This document shows, in pieces, positions 6,998 through 16,283 of a DNA stretch of 64,000 bases. The notes under the pieces are model-generated. The model searched no databases. It saw only the letters and a program-made list of their open reading frames with translations, and had not been told where the DNA came from. The position numbers and the translations under genes were made by a program. This DNA is from Streptomyces musisoli (GTDB lineage: Bacteria; Actinomycetota; Actinomycetes; Streptomycetales; Streptomycetaceae), in assembly GCF_016741855.1 (NCBI RefSeq), contig NZ_JAERRH010000003.1, forward strand, positions 310,001 through 374,000. Reading direction: 5' to 3'. How positions within the stretch are numbered: position 1 is the first letter of the stretch; every line of letters starts with the position of its first letter.

Positions 6998-8380
6998 TCA
7001 GCAGCCGATGAGGCGCTGGGCCAGGTAGCCCTCGATCTGGTCGAGAGACACCCGCTCCTGCTTCATCGAGTCACGCTCACGCACGGTCACGGCATTGTCC
7101 TCGAGCGTGTCGAAGTCGACGGTCACACAGAACGGCGTACCGATCTCGTCCTGGCGACGGTAGCGGCGCCCGATGGCACCGGCGTCGTCGAACTCGATGT
7201 TCCAGTTCTGCCGCAGCGCCTGCGCGAGCCCCTTCGCCTTCGGGGACAGCTCCGGGTTCCGGGACAGCGGCAGCACCGCCACCTTCACCGGGGCCAGACG
7301 GTGGTCGAGCCGCAGCACGGTCCGCTTCTCCATCTTGCCCTTGGCGTTCGGCGCCTCGTCCTCGACGTACGCGTCGAGCAGGAAGGCCAGCATCGTGCGG
7401 CCGACACCCGCCGCCGGCTCGATGACGTACGGCGTCCAGCGCTCGCCGGCCTCCTGGTCGAAGTAGGAGAGGTCCTGGCCGGATGCCTTGGCGTGGGCGC
7501 CGAGGTCGTAGTCGGTGCGGTTGGCGACACCCTCCAGCTCGCCCCACTCGCTGCCGCCGAACTGGAAGCGGTACTCGATGTCGGCGGTGCGCTTGGAGTA
7601 GTGGGAGAGCTTCTCCTTCGGGTGCTCGTACCAGCGCATGTTCTCCTCACGGAGACCCAGGCCCCGGTACCAGTTCCAGCGCTGCTCCATCCAGTATTCC
7701 TGCCACTGCTCGTCCTCGCCCGGCTTGACGAAGAACTCCATCTCCATCTGCTCGAACTCGCGGGTGCGGAAGATGAAGTTGCCCGGCGTGATCTCGTTGC
7801 GGAACGACTTGCCCATCTGGGCGATGCCGAACGGCGGCTTGCGGCGCGAGGTGGTCTGCACCTGGGCGAAGTTGGTGAAGATGCCCTGGGCGGTCTCCGG
7901 GCGCAGGTAGGCGACGGAGCCGGAGTCCTGGGTCGGGCCGAGGTGGGTGGAGAGCAGACCGGAGAACTGCTTGGGCTCGGTGAACTGGCCCTTGTTGCCG
8001 CAGTTCGGGCAGTTGATGTCCGCCAGGCCGTTCGCCGGGGCGTGGCCCTTCTTCTCCTCGTACGCCTCTTCAAGGTGGTCGGCACGGAAGCGCTTGTGAC
8101 ACGAGGTGCACTCGGTCAGCGGGTCCGTGAAGGTGGCGACGTGGCCGGAGGCGACCCAGACCTCCGAAGCCAGGATGACGGACGAGTCGATACCGACGAC
8201 GTCCTCGCGCGACGTCACCATGTAGCGCCACCACTGGCGCTTGATGTTCTCCTTGAGCTCGACACCCAGGGGTCCGTAGTCCCAGGCGGCACGCTGTCCG
8301 CCGTAGATCTCACTGCACGGGAAAACGAAGCCACGGCGCTTGCTCAGGCTGACGATGGTGTCGATCTTGTCGGCGGCCAC
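6998..8380 (-). CDS. glyS: Glycyl-tRNA synthetase (homodimeric class II)
   Basis: 460 aa from GTG 8380 (GAAGAGAG upstream), matching the usual length of actinobacterial GlyRS. It charges tRNA-Gly in the cytoplasm. Visible marks: the N-terminal [18 protein letters not shown], a four-cysteine zinc site C91-x2-C94 and C124-x2-C127, class II motif 2 ([19 protein letters not shown]) and motif 3 ([14 protein letters not shown]), then the anticodon-binding domain with KVAVLPL. Longer in-frame starts upstream would run into the zinc-operon promoter and lack family similarity. Confidence 0.97.
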   Translation of the reverse strand: MAADKIDTIVSLSKRRGFVFPCSEIYGGQRAAWDYGPLGVELKENIKRQWWRYMVTSREDVVGIDSSVILASEVWVASGHVATFTDPLTECTSCHKRFRADHLEEAYEEKKGHAPANGLADINCPNCGNKGQFTEPKQFSGLLSTHLGPTQDSGSVAYLRPETAQGIFTNFAQVQTTSRRKPPFGIAQMGKSFRNEITPGNFIFRTREFEQMEMEFFVKPGEDEQWQEYWMEQRWNWYRGLGLREENMRWYEHPKEKLSHYSKRTADIEYRFQFGGSEWGELEGVANRTDYDLGAHAKASGQDLSYFDQEAGERWTPYVIEPAAGVGRTMLAFLLDAYVEDEAPNAKGKMEKRTVLRLDHRLAPVKVAVLPLSRNPELSPKAKGLAQALRQNWNIEFDDAGAIGRRYRRQDEIGTPFCVTVDFDTLEDNAVTVRERDSMKQERVSLDQIEGYLAQRLIGC

Positions 8381-8503
8381 GGTGCTCTCTTCATTACGAC
8401 GACGGGCGTTGAAGCGAGATGCTTCCAGCGAATGATTCAGGTTACCGGCGCAGGCTCCCCCACGACCAAATCGGCCCCTGCCCAGACCACCTGATGAGCG
8501 TTG

Positions 8504-8541
8504 TTGACAACGGTTTCCATGTTTGTTGAAAATGACTGTCA
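8504..8541 (+). promoter_or_regulatory. znuA promoter with two Zur boxes; candidate leaderless start
   Basis: TTGACA (8504-8509) and GAAAAT (8528-8533) form a -35/-10 pair with an 18-bp spacer. Two 15-bp imperfect palindromes resemble the Zur box: TGACAACGGTTTCCA (8505-8519) over the -35, and TGAAAATGACTGTCA (8527-8541) over the -10 and reaching the first base of the ATG at 8541. That base is 8 nt after the -10, so transcription probably starts at the start codon. Zur repression at high zinc is inferred from the sites and the downstream zur gene. Confidence 0.7.
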
Positions 8542-9506
8542 TGAACGTACGACGACGCCTCATACCGGCCGCCGCGGTCCTCGCGGTCACCGCACTCGGG
8601 ATCGGCACACTCTCCGCCTGCTCCGGCGGCACGGCGGTCGCGGCCAACACGGCCAAGTTCGACGTCGTCGCGTCGTTCTACCCGATGGCCTTCCTCGCCG
8701 AGCGGATAGGCGGGGAGCACGTGAACGTCACCACCCTCACCTCCCCCGGCCAGGAACCGCACGACCTGGAGATCAGCCCCCGGCAGATCGCCTCCCTGGA
8801 GGAGTCCGACGCCGTCCTGTACCTGAAGGGCCTCCAGCCCTCCGTCGACGACGCGGTGGCCCAGTCCCCGGTCGACGTCAAGATCGACGCGGCCTCCCTG
8901 ACCTCGCTGGAGGAGCACGGCACCGAGGTCGGCGGCCACGCGGCCGAGCACGACGACAGCCATGCCGGCGAGGACGAGGAGACGGGCAAGGACCCGCACA
9001 TCTGGCTCGACCCGGTGCGCTACGCGCAGGTCGCCGAGGGAGTCGGCAAGGCCTTCGGGAAGGCCGACCCCGAGCACGCGGCCGACTACGCGAAGAACAC
9101 CGCGGCCCTGGTGAAGCAGCTGACCGGGCTGAACACCGAGTTCGAGAACGGCCTCGCGGACGCGAAGAGCAAGGTCTTCATCACCACGCACGCCGCCTTC
9201 GGCTACCTCGCCGAGCGCTACGGCCTGACCGAGGAGGCCGTCGCCGGCCTCGACCCCGAGGCCGAGCCGAGCGCCGCCCGAATCCGGGACCTGGAGAACA
9301 TGGCCAGGGCCGACGGCGTCACCACCGTCTTCTACGAAACCCTCGTGAGCGACAAGACCGCCAAGACCGTCGCGGGCGACGCGGGCCTGAAGACCGACGT
9401 CCTCGACCCGCTCGAGGGCATCACGGACCAGTCCCGCGGCAGGGACTACTTCGCCGTCCAGCGGGCCAACCTGAAGGCACTCCAGCAGGCCCTGGGCGCC
9501 AAGTGA
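8541..9506 (+). CDS. znuA: Zinc ABC transporter substrate-binding lipoprotein
   Basis: 321 aa, cluster A-I metal-binding protein. Lipoprotein signal: basic N-end, hydrophobic core, lipobox LSAC with Cys27. The mature part has the metal-site pattern of Znu[16 protein letters not shown], a His in GQEPHDLE, a His/Asp/Glu-rich flexible loop ([14 protein letters not shown]), then DPHIWLDP and TTHAAFGY. It captures zinc at the outer face of the membrane. I chose ATG 8541 over ATG 8532 and TTG 8523 because the earlier codons lie inside the -10/Zur box. First gene of znuA-znuC-znuB-zur. Confidence 0.93.
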   Translation: MNVRRRLIPAAAVLAVTALGIGTLSACSGGTAVAANTAKFDVVASFYPMAFLAERIGGEHVNVTTLTSPGQEPHDLEISPRQIASLEESDAVLYLKGLQPSVDDAVAQSPVDVKIDAASLTSLEEHGTEVGGHAAEHDDSHAGEDEETGKDPHIWLDPVRYAQVAEGVGKAFGKADPEHAADYAKNTAALVKQLTGLNTEFENGLADAKSKVFITTHAAFGYLAERYGLTEEAVAGLDPEAEPSAARIRDLENMARADGVTTVFYETLVSDKTAKTVAGDAGLKTDVLDPLEGITDQSRGRDYFAVQRANLKALQQALGAK

Positions 9507-9523
9507 CCGGCACGGGAGAGAAG

Positions 9524-10294
9524 ATGACCAGTGAACCCGTCGTAGCCCTGCGCGGGGTGACCGCCGAACTCGGCGCGCGACCCGTGCTGCGCGGTATCGA
9601 TCTCACCGTCGGCCGCGGCGAGGTCGTCGCGCTGCTCGGCGCGAACGGCTCCGGCAAGTCCACGGCGATCCGCACGATCATCGGCCAGGTGCCGGCCAGC
9701 GGCGGCACGGTCGAGCTGTTCGGCACCCCGCGCCGGTCCTTCCGGGACTGGGCGCGCGTGGGCTACGTACCGCAGCGGACGACGGCCGCGGGCGGTGTCC
9801 CCGCGACGGTCGCCGAGATCGTCTCCTCGGGCCGCCTCTCGCGCACCCGCTTCGGCGTCTTCCGCAAGGCCGACCGGGAAGCGGTACGCCACGCCCTGGA
9901 GCTGGTCGGCCTGGCCGACCGCGCCAAGGACTCGGTGGCCGCCCTCTCCGGCGGCCAGCACCAGCGGGTGCTGATCGCCCGCGCGCTGGTCGCCGAGCCC
10001 GAACTGCTGATCATGGACGAGCCGATGGCGGGCGTCGACCTGGCCAGCCAGGAGGTGCTGGCGCGGACGCTGCGGCAGCAGGTCGAGGTGGGTACGACGG
10101 TCCTGCTCGTCCTGCACGAACTGGGCCCGCTGGAGCCCCTCATCGACCGGGCGGTCGTCCTGCGCGACGGCTGCGTCCTGCACGACGGGCCGCCCCCGCA
10201 GGCGGTCGGCCAGCACGCGCTGCCCGGCCACGACCACGTGCACCCGCACGCACCCGCGGGCGCCGAACCGATCCGCACGGGACTGCTGAGCTGA
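9524..10294 (+). CDS. znuC: Zinc ABC transporter ATP-binding protein
   Basis: 256 aa. Complete ABC ATPase with Walker A GANGSGKST, the signature LSGGQHQRV and Walker B LLIMDEPMAGVD, followed by the switch His in VLHELG. The C-end is His-rich (HALPGHDHVHPHAPAG), common in zinc-transport ATPases and possibly zinc-responsive. The start is ATG 9524 after GGGAGAG, 17 bp behind znuA; its TGA overlaps the ATG of the permease gene. Drives uptake with ZnuA and ZnuB. Confidence 0.94.
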   Translation: MTSEPVVALRGVTAELGARPVLRGIDLTVGRGEVVALLGANGSGKSTAIRTIIGQVPASGGTVELFGTPRRSFRDWARVGYVPQRTTAAGGVPATVAEIVSSGRLSRTRFGVFRKADREAVRHALELVGLADRAKDSVAALSGGQHQRVLIARALVAEPELLIMDEPMAGVDLASQEVLARTLRQQVEVGTTVLLVLHELGPLEPLIDRAVVLRDGCVLHDGPPPQAVGQHALPGHDHVHPHAPAGAEPIRTGLLS

Positions 10295-11193
10295 TGGACT
10301 TCCTGAACTACGAATTCATGCAGCGGGCGCTCCTCGCGGCCGTCCTGGTCGGCATCACCGCGCCCGCGGTCGGCATCTACCTGGTCCAGCGCCGCCAGGC
10401 CCTGATGGGCGACGGCATCGGGCACGTGGCCATGACGGGCGTCGGCCTCGGCTTCCTGCTGTCCACGTCCCCCGTGTGGATGGCGACGGCCGTCTCCGTC
10501 CTCGGCACGGTCCTGATGGAGCTGATCCGCTGGTACGGCAGGACCCGCGGCGACATCGCCCTGGCCATGCTGTTCTACGGCGGCATGGCCGGCGGCGTGA
10601 TGCTGATCAACGTGGCGGGCGGCTCCAGCGCGAACCTGGTCTCGTACCTGTTCGGCTCGCTGTCGACGGTGTCCCCGTCCGACGTGACCGCGATCTGCGT
10701 CCTGGCCGCCTTCGTCCTGCTGGTCACGCTGGGACTGCGCCGCCAGCTGTTCGCGGTCAGCCAGGACGAGGAGTTCGCGCGGGTCACCGGGCTGCCGGTG
10801 CGCGCGCTGAACCTGCTGACGGCTGTCACCGCGGCCGTGACCGTGACGGTCGCCATGCGGGTCGTCGGCCTGCTGCTGGTGTCCGCGCTGATGGTCGTGC
10901 CCGTGGCGGCGGCCCAGCAGCTCACCCGCAGCTTCACCGTCACCTTCGTGATCGCCGTGGCGATCGGCGTGGCCGTGACCGTCAGCGGCACGATCACGTC
11001 CTTCTACCAGGACGTGCCCCCCGGCGCGACCATCGTCCTGCTGACCATCGCCGCGTTCATGGCACTGACCGCGCTGGCCGCCCCGCTGGCCCGGCGGCGC
11101 GCCCGCGCGGCGGCCGCGGCCCAGCCCGCCGGAGACCCGGCGGAGTGCTCAATTCCGGCCGCGCGGGGGGCCGGGGAGGAAGCTGGCGTCTGA
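10294..11193 (+). CDS. znuB: Zinc ABC transporter permease
   Basis: 299 aa, ABC-3 family integral membrane protein with about eight hydrophobic segments. It opens MDFLNYEFMQRALLAAVLVG and carries the conserved FYGGMAGGVML and MRVVGLLLVSALMVVPVAAA segments typical of ZnuB/MntB permeases. The start codon overlaps the znuC stop (TGATG). Forms the membrane channel for zinc. Confidence 0.93.
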   Translation: MDFLNYEFMQRALLAAVLVGITAPAVGIYLVQRRQALMGDGIGHVAMTGVGLGFLLSTSPVWMATAVSVLGTVLMELIRWYGRTRGDIALAMLFYGGMAGGVMLINVAGGSSANLVSYLFGSLSTVSPSDVTAICVLAAFVLLVTLGLRRQLFAVSQDEEFARVTGLPVRALNLLTAVTAAVTVTVAMRVVGLLLVSALMVVPVAAAQQLTRSFTVTFVIAVAIGVAVTVSGTITSFYQDVPPGATIVLLTIAAFMALTALAAPLARRRARAAAAAQPAGDPAECSIPAARGAGEEAGV

Positions 11194-11251
11194 CCGCGGA
11201 CTGCCCGGACTGGCACAATGGCCCGGCAGACGCCAGACGTGAGGAGGAACG

Positions 11252-11668
11252 GTGACGACCGCTGGACCGCCCGTGAAGGGCCGCGCGACCCGCCAGCGTG
11301 CAGCCGTGGCGGCGGCCCTGGACGAGGTCGACGAGTTCCGCAGCGCGCAGGAACTGCACGACATGCTCAAGCACAAGGGCGACTCCGTCGGCCTGACCAC
11401 GGTCTACCGCACCCTCCAGTCCCTCGCCGAGGCCGGCGAGGTCGACGTCCTGCGCACGTCCGACGGCGAGTCCGTCTACCGCCGCTGCTCGACCGGCGAA
11501 CACCACCACCACCTGGTCTGCCGCACCTGCGGCAAGGCGGTGGAGGTGGAGGGCCCGGCGGTGGAGAAGTGGGCCGAGGCCATCGCCGCGGAGCACGGTT
11601 ACGTCAACGTGGCACACACGGTGGAGATCTTCGGCACGTGCGCGGACTGCGCTGCGAAGGCCGGCTGA
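11252..11668 (+). CDS. zur: Zinc uptake regulator (Fur family)
   Basis: 138 aa. Fur-family winged helix (TRQRAAVAAALDEVDEFRSAQELH ... VGLTTVYRTLQSLAE) followed by the metal/dimer domain: HHHHLVCRTCG with Cys90/Cys93, and FGTCADC with Cys130/Cys133 for the structural zinc. GTG start at 11252 after GAGGA. It sits 58 bp behind znuB, so it may be co-transcribed or have its own weak promoter in the gap. Zur blocks zinc uptake genes when zinc is plentiful; the boxes at znuA are the expected target. Confidence 0.94.
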   Translation: MTTAGPPVKGRATRQRAAVAAALDEVDEFRSAQELHDMLKHKGDSVGLTTVYRTLQSLAEAGEVDVLRTSDGESVYRRCSTGEHHHHLVCRTCGKAVEVEGPAVEKWAEAIAAEHGYVNVAHTVEIFGTCADCAAKAG

Positions 11669-11684
11669 ACGGCAAAGACCGACT

Positions 11685-11729
11685 GGGGGTACGCGCCGCG
11701 GGGGTACGCGCCGCGGGGGTACGCGCCGT
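11685..11729. repeat. 15-bp tandem repeat, three copies
   Basis: GGGGGTACGCGCCGC occurs at 11685, 11700 and, with a changed last base, 11715, right after zur. Non-coding; function unknown. Confidence 0.7.
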
Positions 11730-11730
11730 C

Positions 11731-12070
11731 GCCGGGTGCGGGTCCGTGCGTGGCTGATCGCGCAGTTCCCCGCGCCCCCAGGAGGTTGCAGCGCCGCCCG
11801 CTGTGCCGTGCCGGCGCCGGGTGCGGGTCCGTGCGTGGCCGATCGCGCAGTTCCCCGCGCCCCCAGGAGGTTGCAGCGCCGCCCGCTGTGCCGTGCCGGC
11901 GCCGGGTGCGGGTCCGTGCGTGGCCGATCGCGCAGTTCCCCGCGCCCCCAGGAGGTTGCAGCGCCGCCCGCTGTGCCGTGCCGGCGCCGGGTGCGGGTCC
12001 GTGGGTGGCCGATCGCGCAGTTCCCCGCGCCCCCAGGAGGTTGCAGCGCCGCCCGCTGTGCCGGGCCGTC
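11731..12070. repeat. 85-bp tandem repeat, four copies, downstream of zur
   Basis: Copies begin at 11731, 11816, 11901 and 11986 (each GCCGGGTGCGGGTCCGTG...), with only a few base differences between them. Each contains GATCGCGCAGTTCCCCGCGC, which I know as a very common intergenic word in Streptomyces, usually half of a hairpin; here the other half is missing. Every frame gives the same Pro/Arg/Cys-rich peptide, but 85 is not a multiple of 3, so the repeat is not coding. Confidence 0.85.
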
Positions 12071-12360
12071 GTCGCGGGGGACACGGCGTCTGTTGTGGCG
12101 TGCCGCCGCCGCTGCGGGCAGTCGTGCCGCTGGGGCGGCACGGGTGGGCGCAGCGGCACCCCGCCAACGCGGGCAAGCGCCCCCACCCGGTCACCACCGG
12201 GCCCGGGCCCCGGCCCGAGCCCCGGTGCCGACCACGGCCCCCGGCCCCTTGGCCCCCCAACCCCTTGCCCCCTCGGCCTCCCGGCCCCCGGCTCCCGGTT
12301 CCCGGCCCCTTGACCCCTCGGCCTCCCGGCCCCCGGCCCACCGGCCCCCCGACCCCCGGC
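12071..12360. other. C-rich low-complexity intergenic DNA
   Basis: After the tandem repeats the strand becomes runs of CCCCGGCCC-like words up to the phosphatase stop at 12361. No gene, promoter or clean hairpin could be picked out. It separates the convergent zur and phosphatase genes. Confidence 0.6.
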
Positions 12361-13686
12361 TCAACCTCGGCCGAAGCAGTGCTCCAGTTCGTCCAGGTCG
12401 TAGAACGCGCTGCCCTTCGCGACGGGACGGCACCCCGCCTTGAAGGCCGTCTCCTTCTCGTTGTAGAGCATGCGGACCAGGTAGCGGTCGCCCTTGCGGA
12501 AGACGTCCCACTGGATGTTGGCGCCCAGGGGAGCGACGGAGGCGCCCCGCCACGGGTTGTCGGCGTACGTGTACGCCTCCCCCGGCGTCGCCGCCTTCGT
12601 GCTGCCCGGCAGCCCCATCAGCGCGGCCAGCGGAATGATCTCCTCGGCGTGGGTGAACCGCAGCTCCGCCCCGAGTCCGCCGGCACCGTCCCGCTTGGCC
12701 TCGACCTGCTTGAAGAAGTCGTCCAGGAGGACGCCGGCCATCTTGTACGTGATGTCGCTGCCGGAGAAGCCGGGCCCCTTCTCGTAGAAGTCCTCGGCGT
12801 CGGACAGGTAGCCGAACCAGGCCGCGTCCGTGCGGGAGATGTAGCGCTCCATGCCCCAGCCCCTGCCGTCCGGGCTCTCCTCGCTCATCGCCGGGGCGAT
12901 GGCGTACAGGTTGTAGACGGCCTGGGCGGCGCCCACCTGGTCGTCGATCCGCTCGACGAAGGACTCCTCGAAGAGCCTCCGCAGGACGCTCCGGGCGGCC
13001 TTCCGGGTCCTGGCCTGGCCGGTGATGCCCGTCAGGGTGTCCTTGAGGCGCTGGTCGTTCTCGATGTACTCACGGTAGGCGGCCCCGCCCGCCGCCTTGT
13101 GGAAGTACAGCAGGTCCTTGTCGGTGCGACCCGGCCCGATCAGCGGCTTCAGCGCGGGCTCGGCGGCGGCGAGGCCGCCGGCGAACTCGGTGCCGCTGTC
13201 CACGGCCCGGCCCTGCCCGGAGCTGACGACGTCGATCTTCTCCCCGTCGTCGGCGATCTTCGCGAACAGCGACGGCAGCCGCCGCTCCATGCGCACGGCG
13301 GCCTCCGCCAGCTCCTGTCGGCCACGCCCGCTGAGGTTGCCGTAGCCGACCTTCTCCATGGCGGCCTGAAGAGCACGCACCGTCGGCCCGAACTCCTCGC
13401 CCCTGCGGGTGAGTCGCCCCTGCGCCGCGGCCTTGTCCCACAGCGCGAGGACCAGGTCCCCGTCCTCGCCGTCGGTGGCCGCCCGGGACCCGTGCCGGGA
13501 GACGTTCTCGGTGAAGACGGGAACGAAACCGGCCGGGGCCTTCTGGTAGCCGCGCGGATTCTGCGCGGGGGCGTACGGCGCCTTGGTGCCGTAGGTCTCG
13601 CGGTGCGCGAGGCCGTCGGCGGCGTGCGCGGGCAGCGCGGTGAGCAGCAGGGCGCCGAGGGCGAGGACAGGGGTGAGACGTCTCAT
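12361..13686 (-). CDS. Secreted histidine acid phosphatase (phytase/MINPP-like)
   Basis: 441 aa. Signal peptide at residues 1-22 (MRRLTPVLALGALLLTALPAHA). The active-site motif RHGSR is at 64-68, preceded by VPVFTENVS. The C-terminal partner motif reads HAEE (in RFTHAEEIIPLAAL), the HAE variant seen in multiple-inositol-polyphosphate phosphatases rather than HD. It is expected to release phosphate from organic phosphates outside the cell, by a phospho-His intermediate. Monocistronic on the reverse strand; no obvious PHO box was found in the 45-bp gap behind uppS. Confidence 0.85.
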   Translation of the reverse strand: MRRLTPVLALGALLLTALPAHAADGLAHRETYGTKAPYAPAQNPRGYQKAPAGFVPVFTENVSRHGSRAATDGEDGDLVLALWDKAAAQGRLTRRGEEFGPTVRALQAAMEKVGYGNLSGRGRQELAEAAVRMERRLPSLFAKIADDGEKIDVVSSGQGRAVDSGTEFAGGLAAAEPALKPLIGPGRTDKDLLYFHKAAGGAAYREYIENDQRLKDTLTGITGQARTRKAARSVLRRLFEESFVERIDDQVGAAQAVYNLYAIAPAMSEESPDGRGWGMERYISRTDAAWFGYLSDAEDFYEKGPGFSGSDITYKMAGVLLDDFFKQVEAKRDGAGGLGAELRFTHAEEIIPLAALMGLPGSTKAATPGEAYTYADNPWRGASVAPLGANIQWDVFRKGDRYLVRMLYNEKETAFKAGCRPVAKGSAFYDLDELEHCFGRG

Positions 13687-13726
13687 GAGTCCCGCATCCT
13701 CGACGGCCCGCGTGAACCCGTGGTGG

Positions 13727-14575
13727 CTACGAGGTGGACTCGCCCTTCATGGCGGCTTCCATGGCGATCAGTTCCTCGTTCGGGACGGCTCCGCCGAAGC
13801 GCCGGTCCCGGGAGGCGTACTCCATGCAGGCCCGCCACAGGTCACGGCGGTCGAAGTCGGGCCACAGCACGTCCTGGAAGACCATCTCGGCGTACGCGCT
13901 CTGCCAGAGCAGGTAGTTGGAGGTGCGCTGCTCCCCGCTGGGGCGCAGGAAGAGGTCGACGTCCGGCATGTCCGGGTAGTACAGGTACTTCTGGATGGTC
14001 TTCTCGGACACCTTGGACGGCTCGAGCCGGCCGGCCTTCACGTCCTCGGCCATCCGCTGCGCCGCGTCGGCGATCTCGGCGCGCCCGCCGTAGTTCATGC
14101 AGAAGTACAGGGTGAGCAGGTCGTTGCCCTTGGTCTGCTCCTGGGCGATCTGCAGCTCCTTGGCGACCGACTTCCACAACTTGGGCATGCGCCCCACCCA
14201 GCGCACCCGGATCCCCAGCTCGTCGAGCTGGTCCCGCGTCTTGCGGATGAAGTCGCGGTTGAAGTTCATCAGGAAGCGGACCTCGTCGGGCGACCGCTTC
14301 CAGTTCTCGGTGGAGAAGGCGTACAGGGAGATGCTGCGCACACCGATCTCGATCGAGCCCTGGAGCACGTCCAGCACCCGCTCGGCACCGACCTTGTGCC
14401 CCTCCGTGCGCGGCAGACCGCGCTCCTTCGCCCATCGCCCGTTGCCGTCCATGACGATCGCGACGTGGTTCGGCACCAGCTCGCCCGGGAGCTTGGGCGC
14501 GCGGGCACCGGACGGGTGCGGCTCCGGCGCCTTGTACTCGCGCCGCCGGCGCCCCAGGATCCCGCGTACGACCAT
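13727..14575 (-). CDS. uppS: Isoprenyl transferase (undecaprenyl diphosphate synthase family)
   Basis: 282 aa, cis-prenyltransferase. Family marks: [16 protein letters not shown] with catalytic Asp43, [19 protein letters not shown], and near the C-end [18 protein letters not shown]. It makes the C55 lipid carrier for peptidoglycan and teichoic acids. Start ATG 14575, 26 bp after the recO stop, so recO-uppS is likely one transcript. The N-terminal 30 residues are basic and variable, as usual in actinobacterial copies. Confidence 0.95.
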   Translation of the reverse strand: MVVRGILGRRRREYKAPEPHPSGARAPKLPGELVPNHVAIVMDGNGRWAKERGLPRTEGHKVGAERVLDVLQGSIEIGVRSISLYAFSTENWKRSPDEVRFLMNFNRDFIRKTRDQLDELGIRVRWVGRMPKLWKSVAKELQIAQEQTKGNDLLTLYFCMNYGGRAEIADAAQRMAEDVKAGRLEPSKVSEKTIQKYLYYPDMPDVDLFLRPSGEQRTSNYLLWQSAYAEMVFQDVLWPDFDRRDLWRACMEYASRDRRFGGAVPNEELIAMEAAMKGESTS

Positions 14576-14601
14576 CTGCTTCTCGTCTCCTCGACCGTGA
14601 A

Positions 14602-15348
14602 CTACTTCTCTACGTACCGGAGGGAGCGCAGCCCGCGCTCCAGATGCCAGTGCAGGTAGGCCGACACCAGCCCGCTGCCCTCGCGGACGTAGCGCGCCTC
14701 GCACGCGTCCGCCGTCTCCCAGTCTCCCGTAAGCAGCGCCCCCAGCAGCACCAGGGTCTGGGGGGACGGTACGACGCTGCCGGGCACCCGGCAGTCGACG
14801 CAGACGGAGCCGCCGGAGGCGACCGAGAAGAACCGGTTCGGGCCGGGCATCCCGCATCTCGCGCAGTCGCCGAAACTGGGCGCGTACCCGTTGACGGCCA
14901 GGGAGCGCAGCAGGAAGGCGTCGAGGACGAGATGCGGCGCGTGCTCGCCCCTGGCGAGCGTCCGCAGCGCGCCGACCAGCAGCAGGTACTGCTGCACGGC
15001 CGGCTCGCCCTCGTGATCGGTGAACCGCTCGGCGGTCTCCAGCATGGCCGTCCCGGCGGTGTACCGCGCGTAGTCGGTGACGATGCCGCCGCCGTAGGGA
15101 GCGATCGTCTCGCTCTGCGTGCACAGCGGCAGCCCGCGCCCGACCAGCTCGCTCCCCCGCGCGAAGAACTGCACGTCGACGTGGGAGAAGGGCTCCAGCC
15201 GGGCCCCGAACTTCGACTTGGTGCGCCGCACCCCGCGCGCCACCGCCCGTACCCGCCCGTGACCGCGCGTGAGCAACGTGATGATCCGGTCCGCCTCACC
15301 CAGCTTCTGGGTGCGCAGCACGATGCCGTCGTCGCGGAACAGACTCAT
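14602..15348 (-). CDS. recO: DNA repair protein RecO
   Basis: 248 aa from ATG 15348 ([20 protein letters not shown]). It has the N-terminal OB-fold typical of RecO ([20 protein letters not shown]) and the C-terminal zinc-finger CARCGMPG ... CVDC. RecO loads RecA on single-stranded DNA with RecR in gap repair. An in-frame ATG six codons earlier (15366) is possible. uppS follows at once. Confidence 0.94.
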   Translation of the reverse strand: MSLFRDDGIVLRTQKLGEADRIITLLTRGHGRVRAVARGVRRTKSKFGARLEPFSHVDVQFFARGSELVGRGLPLCTQSETIAPYGGGIVTDYARYTAGTAMLETAERFTDHEGEPAVQQYLLLVGALRTLARGEHAPHLVLDAFLLRSLAVNGYAPSFGDCARCGMPGPNRFFSVASGGSVCVDCRVPGSVVPSPQTLVLLGALLTGDWETADACEARYVREGSGLVSAYLHWHLERGLRSLRYVEK

Positions 15349-15378
15349 GGCACCATTCTCGCCCATGCCGGGGAACGG

Positions 15379-15594
15379 CTAGAGCGCCTCCCCGCGACTG
15401 CGGGCGTTGGCGTACGCGGTCGCCGCGCTCAGTCGTTCGGCCGGGGTGGCGCTGCGCAGCGCACCCGGCTCGGCGTCCCACTCCCGCCCGCCGCCGTACG
15501 GTCTCAGCTGCACGTACGGCCCCTCGTGCCCCATGACGATGCCGACCTTGCCGGTACGGGTGTCCATCACATGGCTGCCGACGGGAGGATTCAC
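15379..15594 (-). CDS. Small conserved protein of unknown function (71 aa)
   Basis: GTG start at 15594 inside the stop of the preceding gene (GTGA). The sequence is basic-hydrophobic and compact: VMDTRTGKVGIVMGHEGPYVQLRPYGGGREWDAEP, which looks like a small SH3-like beta-barrel, then a short helical C-end (ATPAERLSAATAYANARS). I have seen such proteins, often in pairs with a second tiny gene, in Streptomyces, but know no function. It sits 30 bp before recO on the same strand. Confidence 0.7.
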   Translation of the reverse strand: MNPPVGSHVMDTRTGKVGIVMGHEGPYVQLRPYGGGREWDAEPGALRSATPAERLSAATAYANARSRGEAL

Positions 15595-15827
15595 CGCGTC
15601 ACCCCCGTCGGCGCGGCCGTGGACCGACGAGCACGCACACCGCCACAGCACCCCGATTCCCCTAACTCCCCGAGCGAGGACGACACCTCCGCCACAACAC
15701 TCACCGGACCGATCCCCGGTGAAGGAAGAACGACTCCGGCCATTTCCAGCTCCGACCGCAATTCCTTCAACATTCCCTCCGCCTCTTCGACACACAGCGC
15801 CGCCCGGACGCCACGTCGCGCCTCCAC
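15591..15827 (-). CDS. Small hypothetical protein (78 aa), coupled to the next gene
   Basis: GTG start at 15827 with GGAGGGG a few bases upstream, a good ribosome site. The N-end is charged and probably helical (EARRGVRAALCVEEAEGMLKELRSELE), followed by LPSPGIGPVSVVAEVSSSLGELG and a Cys/Arg-rich tail. The stop overlaps the start of the 71-aa gene as GTGA, which supports both genes being real. No function recognised. Confidence 0.6.
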   Translation of the reverse strand: MEARRGVRAALCVEEAEGMLKELRSELEMAGVVLPSPGIGPVSVVAEVSSSLGELGESGCCGGVRARRSTAAPTGVTR

Positions 15828-16283
15828 GGTGCTCCCCTCCTCATCCGCTTTTCACGCTTCGTACACCCAGAGTCACACTCCGCGTCTACACTCAACACCC
15901 CCCTCATCAATGGCTGATTGGCAGATCTGCACCACAGCCCTGTCCCGAGAGCCCCGAATCCCCCCAGGTCAGGACGCCGGAGGCACGCCGAAGGCCGACG
16001 CAGACCCACCAATCAAAGCCTCCCGCCCCCGGCCCCACCGGCCGACCCGCCAGCCGCCAAACCCACCCGGCGTCCATGCGAGACGCGACCGCGCCCCCTC
16101 CCGACGACGCGAACGCGCACCGCCGTCGCCGCACCGCCTCTGCCGGCTGGGCCATTCGTGTGCGTCGTCTTGACCGTCCCCACAGCCCCTCCTATGGTCG
16201 CGCTACCGACCGGACGTAGGACGTAGGACGTCGTATCTCACCTCCACCTCCCACCCCTCCCTCACCCACCTGCTGGAGGATCC
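15828..16283. other. 456-bp divergent intergenic region
   Basis: Lies between the reverse-strand small-gene pair and the forward peptide-transporter operon. It is less G+C-rich than its surroundings (15840-15920). It holds the promoter at 16170-16198 and a 7-bp direct repeat GGACGTA at 16212, 16219 and partly 16226. No gene seen. Confidence 0.6.
16170..16198 (+). promoter_or_regulatory. Promoter of the peptide/sugar-acid ABC operon
   Basis: TTGACC (16170-16175), 17-bp spacer, TATGGT (16193-16198): a strong vegetative-type promoter. The expected start near 16205 leaves an ~80-nt leader that contains the GGACGTA repeats. Confidence 0.6.

Noticed and set aside
11803..14115. 770-codon forward frame through the 85-bp repeats and the phosphatase
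   Set aside because: Starts in non-coding tandem repeats and then mirrors the phosphatase and uppS genes.
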